Shown in pieces: positions 55,278 through 64,000 of a stretch of 64,000 bases of DNA. The position numbers and the translations under genes are program-made. Below the pieces are notes generated by a model. That model searched no databases. It was not told the origin of the DNA and saw only the letters and a program-made list of their open reading frames with translations. This DNA comes from Eretmocerus hayati (lineage: Eukaryota; Arthropoda; Insecta; Hymenoptera; Aphelinidae), in assembly GCA_029851415.1 (NCBI GenBank), contig CM056743.1, positions 11,462,727-11,526,726 on the forward strand, given 5' to 3'. Position 1 is the stretch's first letter, and every line of letters begins with the position of its first letter.

Positions 55278-55500
55278 TATGGACTTATACCGTTCTAGTC
55301 CCCGAAAGGAGTTGAAACTTCCTTCCCCCCCCCCCCCCCCCAGGAAAGATCATGTTGTTTGTGACGCCTCGGAATGAATTTTCACTTCCGGAGTTGCGCG
55401 TGCATATTTTTACATGTATCCTTCACCATTCCCCGTCGAAAACTCAATTTTCGACGAAATGAATTTATACCCCTCTGGTCTGGGAACCGTCCATATATAG
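55278..55500 (-). pseudogene. Paralogue of the 37.2 kb segment, interrupted by a 17-C tract
   Basis: Homologous in inverse to 37190-37430. On the minus strand the peptide pieces RATPEVKIHSEASQTT parallel TTPKVRMHPEASQAT at 37.3 kb. The C17 tract (55325-55341), followed by AG on the + strand, sits where the other copy has a T-rich stretch, and stops occur in the frame. Confidence 0.4.
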
Positions 55501-56087
55501 TTATACGGGACAGTGCGAATCACGCTGAAGAGATTCTCCCAAGTTTGACGTTCTGAAAATTCTCAAAAATACCCCAACGGCTATAAAGATTCGTGAATGA
55601 ATCACGGTCAATGTGTGCACAATAATGGTTGCATTTGTTTTATTCAACAATTATGGAAGCTCAAATTGAGTCGTTCCAAGGCCTTTGACCAATCTTTCTG
55701 CTTGTACTGGGTGGAATTTTTGAAAATTTGTACGATTGACAACATCATCTCTTTGCACGGATAGCTAGGTATCATCTTCTCATCCCAGAGCTGGTTACAC
55801 TGATGCAAAACCATGTTCATAGAATGTCACTGACGACCTTTTCCATGGATTGGAATCTTCCACTAGTAACTAGGTGAAGTAGTCTCTCTCGAAAAATACA
55901 GCATGCTTTGAAATTCTCAGCTTTTCAAGATTCTCAAGAAACCTGTCGGTACGTAGAACCAATTCGAATTTGTTTTCACATCATTTAGGATTGTGTCCAA
56001 AATAGGCGATCTGATGGTTATGATAAAATGTACAAAATTAAAAAAAATCCCGATAGATCTACTCTATGCGATTCCTATGTTATCTGG

Positions 56088-56302
56088 CTATCGTAGAGGT
56101 TTATCCGAATGAATGACTGATTTGGTGATCATACATTCATAAAAAAAATCAGCTTCATCCATCAAAGAAGATGCCCATTCGATCACATCTGTGTTATCCA
56201 TGATCCAGCCAGATAATAATGACAGAAGACCAAATTCAGATGGACCATTATATCTCACACATTATGTAAATATTCGCAATCCACACTAGAAGAATGACCA
56301 CT
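56088..56302 (-). CDS. Exon-like 71-codon minus-strand segment
   Basis: Open between TAG (56303-56305) and TAG 56088-56090 on the minus strand: VDCEYLHNVRYNGPSEFGLL, SLLSGWIMDNTDVIEWASSL, MDEADFFYECMITKSVIHSD. Highly protein-like with acidic helices; no ATG near its start. Another minus-strand piece lies at about 55650-55750 (RDDVVNRTNFQKFHPVQAER). Family not recognised; may belong to a minus-strand array between 55 and 60 kb. Confidence 0.4.
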
Positions 56303-56728
56303 CTAATGTAAGCGTGACTATGGCCTCATAACAATACATCTCACTCAGTGAACATAGCTATTCCTGTTATACAGTATTTTGATTCAACTATTGGAATAGC
56401 CTGAACTATACACTCACGGGTGATACAACTTCACCAATAACTCCTGAGCAAATTGACTCTTTACTCTCTGGCTCACAGAAGTATACTTATCATGTTGGTA
56501 GATTGTCGGAAATCAGAGAGCTCCTGACTTCAGCGCTGTTCTGCGCAGTCGCGGGAACAGACCTATTATGATTTCCACAACTATTCTCAACGTCAAAGAA
56601 ATGATAGTTACCGCCCTTGGAATGAGGAAATGTTGTGTAACTTCCTCCTCCTAATTGATACGTATCTGAATATGTATAAATTGAATTTGATGATCATTCC
56701 CTATTCTCGATAGATCCGGATTTCTCCC

Positions 56729-56920
56729 TCATCCAGTGTGGATCACTATACCAGTCTCACCCACGGATTGTGATTGGGTAACTTCGTCTATTCCGCTACG
56801 TAGTTCCTGAATCCAGAAGTGAAACAATACATAATACTCAAACTTCTTGGTTCCCCAACAAATCCTCAGTGGAAGGCTAAAATGAAAATTTTGAACAAAT
56901 TCGATGCTCGAGTTGATCAA
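56729..56920 (-). pseudogene. Open minus-strand frame, possible MATH N-terminal part
   Basis: 63 codons: SSIEFVQNFHFSLPLRICW, KKFEYYVLFHFWIQELRSG, then DEVTQSQSVGETGIVIHTG. VQNFHFSLPL recalls the I-x-NF-(S)-(F/L) entry strand of MATH domains, but the tryptophan is not in its usual place. It lies upstream (on the minus strand) of 56088-56302. Confidence 0.25.
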
Positions 56921-57777
56921 ATTATCATACTCTCATTAAGGATAAATTTCACAACGTAATCTTGATAGGTATCTAGAAACAGGAATTTCAGAAAGTTCTT
57001 GACTTCTCCCTCAACTGAGTATTCGCAGTTTACTCCGGCTAATTATCATTCCGCTTATTGTGATAGCTTAATGCTCCGCATTAAAATAGATTATCTTCCT
57101 CACTGCGAGCAACACACTCTGCAAATTGAGCCGCACCTTTAGATGCGTTAGTACAGATGAGCCAGTCAATTTATCTGTTGTAGGTTTCCCTCTTGGCTTG
57201 CGTGTGTCTTAAAATATTCATCAATGCTCGATAAACATCTCCATTCAGGGTTGATATATAATTGAGGGGTTGGAGGGAAAAATGGCTTCACTGCGAAACG
57301 GTCGCTTCGAGGGAATCAATAAGAACTTAATGAGAACCGTCAGAGGCGTAATTGGACGAGTTGACCTAAGCTGACTTATTGTGAAGAAGGTAGCATTCTC
57401 AAAATAACCAAAACCGAGCCGGAGGATGAAATTTGTTCTTAAGCTTCTTTTGGCTATTTGAAAAAATGCAGTCACGCCTTTTTTCCACCCACCCTCATAA
57501 CTGGTACTTTCGTTGACTGTTCAGTCTTTGTATTACTATTTGTGCACATCAGGCTCTGATCTGACCCATGATGGCCTTGATACCATCTTTGGCGAGAATT
57601 TATCGCAGGAATTTAATACAGAGAACTCTCCATCAACGGACACTTCCGATCAAAGGGCACCTTTTGACCTCCAGAGGACGTGGATTTTCTCTGATATAAT
57701 GACCTCTGCTTTCCATGGGGACATGTTTGTATGAGTACTGTCATGTGAGTTTTATCGGTCCGAAATCGCGGTGAGCC

Positions 57778-58120
57778 AACTCACAAGGGGAGTCCGGAGT
57801 CTCCGGGTCCTGAAATCTCACCAAAATTTTTTTACAGTTTCGTACCACCTAGAATATGAAGAACCCAAAGCAACTCCGTCAAATGGGCCCTCTGTCCGAA
57901 GTTACAGCCTATGACATTAGCATTGCCCATATAGGCCCATGTTAAAAAGTGATATATATAGATATACTGGTGATGTTGACGTTTCTGGCTGTAGCTCAGA
58001 ACAGAAGGCCCATTTGACATAGTTGCTTTGGGTTCTTCATATTCTAGGTGGTACGAAACTGTGGAAAAATTTTGGTGAAATTTCAGGACCCGGAGACTCC
58101 GGACTCTCTTTGTCAGTCCC
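57778..58120. repeat. Foldback MITE, complete copy
   Basis: AGTCCGGAGTCTCCGGGTCC faces GGACCCGGAGACTCCGGACT; TTTCGTACCACCTAGAATAT faces ATATTCTAGGTGGTACGAAA; GCAACTCCGTCAAATGGGCC faces GGCCCATTTGACATAGTTGC. The loop includes GATATATATAGATATAC. A solo left arm is at 1778-1970, and the core recurs in 38532-38861. 57.0-57.7 kb has only small open frames (e.g. 57282-57374). Confidence 0.9.
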
Positions 58121-59600
58121 CATCCTTATTTTGTATAGGTTGATAACAGACAATTCCTCTGCGACGGGCAGGAATATAATTCCAGGAATGTACGTCTGAT
58201 CAGCGGACAAGTCTGGTCAGTGGACACTCTTGATGTGACCAGATGTGTCAGCTATTTGGAGGTTTTAATGTATCCTATTCAAAGACCACACATTTTTGAC
58301 CGAGTCATCTAGCCTCAGGGGTCACATCCAAGAATATAATTTCCAAATCGACGGTGAAGATGACTGAATTGTTGTATAATCGTTCGAATAGTGGACCTAG
58401 TTCAGGTTCGCGATAGTCACATCCTCGGTGAAACCTCCAAAGAATACCATGAAAATTCACGTAGATAGTCCATCCCGAGGTATTTTTGAGTTATTGAAGA
58501 AAACATCATAGTGTTATTCCGCGATAATAAATCGCCTAACTATCTTCCTCATTATTCTCAAATCTTGCCGAAAGTTCATCCATTGGCATTTTTCATTCAG
58601 AGGAGAAAATATTCCCCTTGTCAAATTCCTATTCATTTCTGTACAACACGTAACTTCGCATCTGAAAGAGTAGTTACTCAGAAAGAAGATGGGAGAAGAA
58701 CTTGTTTCCAAACTATATGAGCAATTGTCAAGACAAACGATTCGCTCGAGTTACCTAAAATGTTATTCATTTCTAGCATATCGAGCACGCTGACTGACTA
58801 TCGGCTCGACATAACTCATATGAGTTAGAGAGAGAAGTATGCCGAGTGGTAGAGACTGTAATCGAAGATTCCGAGGACTCCCTTATCCAAGATGGCTGTC
58901 AGAATATCAATTCATCTGTGTATTGGAAATGTCGTCAAAGCCTGTCGAGATGCTGTACAGTAGAAAAGAATTTTGTCCGGAATCCTAAAGACGTGTGTTT
59001 CTCGTATGTAAATGAAATTGGGCTCAGCTGAAGTCCATCTGAGCTTGCAGAAACTCAACTTTGAATAATATTTTCCATCGAAAATTAAACAACTCTCTAG
59101 GAAATGTATCATTTAATCAGGGATAGGAATACTGATGAGAGTTAGTCATCCAGTCACCAGAGTGAGAGATGAGAGGACAGTAATGCGTTCGTGGAACTTC
59201 GCCTTCAACCCTCTACAAGAGGAAACTCCTGGAAAATATCCGTCATCTCTTGGCCACCCAGCGATATTTCAATCACTCGTCCTTCAAACTTCTTCCTACT
59301 CCTTTTGAATACCAACGCGAGACACTGGAGTACGAAAAATGCTGACCTGTAACTCCTTCCTCTCCATACTAGGGAAACTTTCATCTTGAGCTGGGCATCG
59401 AAAAATAATCGAAGACTACTCATAGTTCGTTGAAATATTCCGAACTCGTCGAATAAGGATTGTTATCGTGTTGACAAATCTTGAATGGACAATTCAACTA
59501 TGTCGTTGGCTGTTCATATTCATCCGAAGCCATTATAAGTTGACTGAAAGGATGCCGAAAAATAATTTTTCTGTACCTACTATTTTCTTCTACAAACCCA

Positions 59601-59774
59601 CTACACGCCATATTTGCGGCCTAACCCATGTCGTAAGCTGGTACGATCGGAGGCATTAGTCATCCGTACTAGGATCGCCCTGTCAAACTGACAATGGTCA
59701 TTGCCCAAACTGATCTTGTGCAACATCATATAAGATTGCAAACCCTGTAGAATCTGGAAGCATTCAGTCCCATC
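59601..59774 (-). pseudogene. Open minus-strand segment, second part of a GWDG-type unit
   Basis: 57 open codons in one frame: ECFQILQGLQSYMMLHKISL, GNDHCQFDRAILVRMTNASD, ending LRHGLGRKYGV and TAG. Overlaps the end of 59764-59886 in another frame. The arrangement (GWD then a strand, L..KI, then R-x-x-VR) parallels the 25.1 kb exon (GWDG, LLKI, RLSVRV). The + strand frame 59468-59659 is treated as a shadow. Confidence 0.35.
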
Positions 59775-59886
59775 CTACTTGAAAGGAATTTTCATCATAA
59801 ATCTCATTTTCAAAATCCACATAAGATATTTGCATATACCCACTGAAATTATGCGCAATTAGGGTCTGTAATCTCAGCTCCAAGTG
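59764..59886 (-). pseudogene. Open minus-strand segment, first part of a GWDG-type unit
   Basis: 40 open codons: LQTLIAHNFSGYMQISYVDF, ENEIYDENSFQVGWD, TGA 59764-59766. Strongly protein-like. With 59601-59774 it makes one unit of about 95 codons with a single frame change. Upstream on this strand lies an 11-G(C) tract at 59945-59955. Confidence 0.35.
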
Positions 59887-59984
59887 TTACTGCCATCCTG
59901 ACCTGGTGGTCACGTCAACTCTGTTTTCATTAAAAATGCTTGGAGGGGGGGGGGGATATTCCAAGATCACGCTCTGCCAGTTAT

Positions 59985-60155
59985 GCGAAAAACTCATCCA
60001 CGCAAGCTGGGGTGTATAATCGTCGTGCAACTTTCGCCACCTCGTGCCATTGTCGAGCCACGGAAATGACTTGAAGGCAAGAGTATAGTCTAAAAGACAC
60101 TAAAGACGCGTCAGCCCTCCCTTTCTTTAATGACAAAAGTTTCCCTACGAGTTCA
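59985..60155 (+). repeat. Dispersed repeat, copy 2 (copy 1 at 36685-36850)
   Basis: See copy 1. The 90-codon minus-strand frame 59981-60253 lies mostly within this repeat and is not supported as a gene. From 60.2 to 60.7 kb nothing is seen. Confidence 0.65.
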
Positions 60156-60704
60156 AGCTTCCGCGGCGTACACATATTAAAAGAGGAATGCCCCAACGTG
60201 GCATAGTTCAAAGTTCTGTTAAGCTCTAGGTTTGGTTGTGTTACGAGTTGCAACCTTTTTTAAGAGCCATTGCCCTATTTTTGAGCGAGCGTTTGTGTTT
60301 TTTTTTTTCTATGGATTCTAATCATCAAGCTAGCTGTGCACAAAGGTAGTTTCTAGCTATGTCACGTCAACTTGCTTTTGATATACCTTGGATATCTGAA
60401 GTACATCAAGAGTTCAGCGAGTATTCAATGAGAGTGAGTGATGAGTCAAAATGATATCCTAGAGACAAGTATTTTGTTTCAGTTCGTGTTCAACTGAGGG
60501 CAAGGAATTATTCTTTGTATAATTGTCTATTGGCAGTATAAATGATGGAATGATTCTCCAAACTTTGATGGGTTATTTGGGCTCATGGTGAATTGGTAAG
60601 TTGGTATTTGGGCACAACGACAGTTCACAGAATGTGGGAAGCGAGTTTGACCAGTTTGTAAGGTCCACATTGATACGATAACACAATTCGGTAGTCATAG
60701 TTGA

Positions 60705-60926
60705 TTCAGAGATGTCTCAAGAAACTCTCCTACCGTACCGCGATACAATAACGGTTCATATGTGAATGAAATTTTGATCATTATTCCTGAGAAACAAGTC
60801 GAGGAGATACTCAATATTCCCAACTCTCATCATCCACGTCTACAAATCACCCACGAACGTGAAGTTGACAATATAGTCAGTCCTCTTGAGGTCCAACTAG
60901 TGAGAAAAGATAATGATATCTCGTGA
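60705..60926 (+). CDS. Exon-like 73-codon segment of unknown family
   Basis: Open from a TGA at 60702 to TGA 60924; GTTGATTCAG at 60700-60709 may be the acceptor. Reads RDVSRNSPTVPRYNNGSYVN, EILIIIPEKQVEEILNIPNS, HHPRLQITHEREVDNIVSPL. Very protein-like, with a hydrophobic strand (EILIII) and acidic helices. No ATG and no recognised domain. 60.93-61.5 kb has overlapping short frames on both strands that I cannot assign. Confidence 0.4.
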   Translation, partial: FRDVSRNSPTVPRYNNGSYVNEILIIIPEKQVEEILNIPNSHHPRLQITHEREVDNIVSPLEVQLVRKDNDIS

Positions 60927-61547
60927 TATGATTCATATTGTGAGGCAACCTCTCCTGGAAGAATCTTGAATTTTCTTGACCCAATCACCCATCGTCACAA
61001 AAAGATGGTGGATTCGATGGTAAATGCAGCTGTACTTGTTCCCAACTCGAGATTCGAGAGCAGAAATTCCGAGTTGATGCATACAATTCTCCCTGAGAAC
61101 AATGATCCACATAATTCTAGTCGAAAACACATCGAAAAACGGGGAAACGCAAGATGCAATCCTCGAAATATTCTGAGTAACATGATGTACGGGAATAATA
61201 ACTCCCACACTCTCATATGGACCTTGTGAAGAAATTGAGGATGTATGGAATCAAATATGCCTCACTCGTATACAACAAAATCAACATTATATGAAAAAGT
61301 AAGGATACTCCTAGACTTATGAAGCATACATATCCCATAGGAGAGCGGGAACAAATAACTATACCGTCAGTAAAAAATGTCTGACGGACATGAGAGCGAG
61401 GATGATATTCCGAGAATATGTCGGATTGCATGTGCTGATGAAGCTCCCAATTTCGATCATTGGCTGATGAGAATTTCACTTAAAATTTTGAATCAAACCA
61501 TAACTTACCCATTCCTGATACAGCTGGATTGATTTACTATAGTAATA

Positions 61548-62534
61548 CACTACTGGGCAAAAGTCTCAATACACCTGGAAATCAAACTGAAAATCTTCAG
61601 AGCTAGATATCTCAAAACCTATTGGTCGTAGAGAGCTCTGCGTAATTGCATTTTACAGCTCATATTAAACACTTTCAGATCCTTCTTCTGTATTTTCCAT
61701 CCCGCGTATTATACCAGAGACACACGAGTCAGGAAAATGACTTTTTTCGCAATTTTTCAGGCAAGGTACGAACGCCTGCCAATTCTGGAGAGATTGTTGG
61801 ATCGCTATGAGACCAATGACATCTTCAAGCTTATAAAAAGGCCTCTGGGATTCGTTTTTGAACATCTCTCAAAGTGGTTCTGGTTTTGAGATCTAACTGA
61901 TTCAGTGAGGGTGTCTTTCTCTCAAAAAAATTCTTTGATAATCCAAAAATTATGAGGAACAGCCCATTTTGGGCCATCTGACATTCAATTCTGCGAGAGT
62001 TTGACTCGATATCAGAATAGTTTTCGAAAATAAGGTAGCTACCGACCTTGAGATGGGCTGCTTTTTGTCATTTTTAGATTATCGTGTGATTTTTTGAAAG
62101 AAAAACTTCCTCACTAAATCACTCCGATCACGAGACTAGAACCATTTTAAGAGACGTTTTGGAACGAATTTTTGAGATCTCTTCATGGGCTTGGAGATGT
62201 CATTGGTTTTGTGATCCAACAATCTCTCCAAAATTTGCAGGCAATTGTACCTTGGCTGAAAAATTAAGAAAAAAGTCAGTTTTTTTGACTTGTGTGTCTC
62301 TGGTGTAATACGCGAGACGGGAAAAGAAGAAAATAGATTCAGCAGTGTTTGATACGAGATACAGAATGCGACCACGCAGAATTTTCTACGACGAATAGGT
62401 TCTGAGATATCCAGCTCTGAAGATCATCAGTTTAATTTCCAGGTGTATTGAGACTTTTGACTGGTATTGAATAAAAAAAAAAAATAATAATAAAAAAAAA
62501 AGAAAAAAAAAAAAAACCTTTTGCCTGGTAGTGC
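61548..62534. mobile_element. Tc1/mariner-type foldback element, copy 2
   Basis: Starts CACTACTGGGCAAAAGTCTC after TA and shares both arms with copy 1 (51011-51931), for example ACACACGAGTCAGGAAAATG and CGTACCTTG/GTACGAACGCCTGCC. The first right end, GAGACTTTTGACTGGTATTG at about 62450-62469, is followed by a 45-bp A-rich run and a second partial end CCTTTTGCCTGGTAGTG, so the right terminus is duplicated or rebuilt. Frames in the arms are not genes. Confidence 0.85.
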
Positions 62535-62568
62535 ATCTGTCGTATTTTGTGACTATAACGAGGTTTAA

Positions 62569-63397
62569 CCCTTAGCTGGCGCCACTCCGCCAAATAACAT
62601 AGCTGGCTGACTGGGGCTCATTGCACCCGAGTTAAAAAGTTGATGCTGTAGCTATTATATTGAATGTTAAGACTTAAAACTTTTTTTGTAGCTCCTTTAA
62701 TATGTTTTTCATGAACCAATGTAGCCAGATGATCTCCAAAGTCAAATAAAAAATTCCAAAAAATACAAATGTCCAAAAAAATGCAAAAAATCACCTTTTT
62801 AACAAAAAAATTGTGAACGGCGCAATTTTCATCCAAATGAGGTGAAAATTCAATTGAGTCATTTCGAGATGAGGTCGATTCAAGGAAAAAATAGCGCGAG
62901 GGTGAATCTTGAAAAAAGGTATTTATTCTGACATATTTCGACGCATGAATTGAGAATTTTTATTCTCACCTAATATGCTGGAATGAAGACCTCCATTGGA
63001 GGATTGACCACTGGACTATTTTTTTCTCATATCTGCTTGATCTTGAGATAATTCAATTAAATTTTCAGCTCATTCCATTGAAAATTGCGTCTAGAATATT
63101 TTCAGTGGAAAAGCCTTTTTTTGCAATTTTTTGCAATAATTTATTATTGCATCAAAATGCACTCAAAAATAGCGCCCATAGCTGGCGCTCTGAGGTGTAT
63201 TGAACCCCGCGGCCATTTTGCTTGGCTGTTGCTGAGCGACACGCGCGCCAAAACTGGCGCTATGTGCACGGTCGGTAAGTGGCTCATCTTGACTACGAAC
63301 AAATGTCACCCTAAGCCCGGGAAACTTCGAATTACGCGCGTGGCGTACTCATGAAGGAGGCCTGGGGTGTAATGCACCCCATAGGGACAGCCGAGGG
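62569..63397. mobile_element. Non-autonomous piggyBac-type element, TTAA-flanked, 829 bp
   Basis: TTAA at 62565-62568 and 63398-63401. The left end CCCTTAGCTGGCGCC and right end GGACAGCCGAGGG have the CCC start typical of piggyBac elements. Subterminal motifs GGGGCTCATTGCACCC and GGGGTGTAATGCACCCC are inverted relatives, and AGCTGGCGC occurs several times. There is no transposase frame. 63.4-64.0 kb beyond it shows no gene. Confidence 0.8.
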
Positions 63398-64000
63398 TTA
63401 ATATATTGCAATCAGCGAGGAGATGTCAGTTCACGTCCCCCCTAATACAGATTCACGATATAGTCCTTTCAAACTTTAAACTTCAATTTTCAAATTTCAT
63501 TCGCTATTCTCATGACCGAACAAAGATGCTACATTCTACGTGGCTCTGGAATATTGTATCATAGTCTATCTACAATGGATTCGCTAACAGCCAAACTCAT
63601 CCCTCGAGTTTGCTAACAAAATATTAAGAGAACAAAACTGGAAGTTGACGAGGGGCTTAAGAGGAACTGTTGCATTGTTTACCAACATCTTTTGTATCTC
63701 TTTGTTCTGACAAACGACAGTCAGATGTTGAGTTAATTCGTAATTGTTGCCTCTGCAAACTCATAACCCCTTCAGATTCATTCTATAAAAGACTAGAGAA
63801 ATGTACGCATGAATATGCAGGATCCTGGAATGGATGATTGTTATTGGGATGTCTGACCAAAGCTCTACTTGTTCTACTGGGGTTCTCTGCCCGAGGGTTC
63901 TTCATCAACGGAGCAAACATTCATTTTTCCTCAATTTTGTCACACTGCAATAGTCATGAGTCGAGTTGGAGTGTCGATTAAGAGTCATATTTGAGAATAT

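Noticed and set aside
1..64000. CRISPR arrays, bacterial operons, rRNA and tRNA genes
   Set aside because: No regularly spaced direct repeats of the right type, no ribosome-binding-site gene strings, and no tRNA B-box or rRNA-like stretch noticed.
1..64000. Endogenous virus or polydnavirus segment
   Set aside because: The ankyrin-PRANC gene and low gene density could suggest it, but no viral core gene motif (polymerase, helicase, capsid) was seen and the gene has a host-type intron.

Overview
This is eukaryotic nuclear DNA, moderately AT-rich, with a short GT-AG intron in the one gene I can name, no operons, and a heavy load of short DNA-transposon derivatives. The first 1.4 kb carries an ankyrin-repeat gene whose C-terminal part matches the PRANC/F-box-like domain. 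That architecture is known from parasitoid Hymenoptera, Wolbachia and poxviruses. With the spliceosomal intron, the lack of CpG depletion and the transposon types, a hymenopteran (parasitoid-wasp-like) genome is my best inference. It is not proven, and no species can be named.

Layout. 1-1.4 kb: broken ankyrin-PRANC gene. 1.4-13.4 kb: mostly repeats, including two very large foldback elements (6.2-7.2 and 9.4-11.0 kb), a GACGTC-rich inverted-repeat element (7.7-8.1 kb) and an acidic open frame. 13.4-26.7 kb: many open, protein-like segments, mainly on the + strand, several resembling pieces of a MATH (TRAF-like) domain, interrupted by two inverted-repeat elements. 26.9-29.4 kb: repeats. 30.2-39.2 kb: more + strand coding remnants (31.6-32.2 kb and 35.3-36.5 kb are the best). 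40.5-41.9 kb: two TA-flanked inverted-repeat elements side by side, the larger with a GGAAT/GGAAC array at its centre. 42.9-45.6 kb: another run of coding remnants, with a good MATH-like C-terminal segment at 43.1-43.3 kb. 46.3-47.3 kb: satellite-like repeats, a cluster of AGGTCA half-sites and a foldback. 47.9-50.5 kb: a run of open segments of unknown family with splice-like borders. 51-52 and 61.5-62.5 kb: two copies of a Tc1-type foldback. 52.1-52.9 kb: another MATH-like remnant. 54.3-54.5 kb: GTAACG cluster with a perfect 42-bp palindrome. 55.3-60.9 kb: coding remnants, mostly on the minus strand. 62.6-63.4 kb: TTAA-flanked piggyBac-type element.

Main interpretation (inference): the non-repeat part looks like a degenerating array of MATH-domain (SPOP/TD-POZ-like) gene fragments next to an ankyrin-PRANC gene. 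Both families are substrate adaptors of cullin-RING ubiquitin ligases. Most fragments are 50-110 codons, many begin at an acceptor-like AG rather than at an ATG, and frameshifts or single stops break them. Some may be true exons of spliced genes; others are clearly pseudogenic or hit by assembly indels. All MATH assignments are by eye, and strand choice is uncertain for several segments because the opposite strand is often open too.
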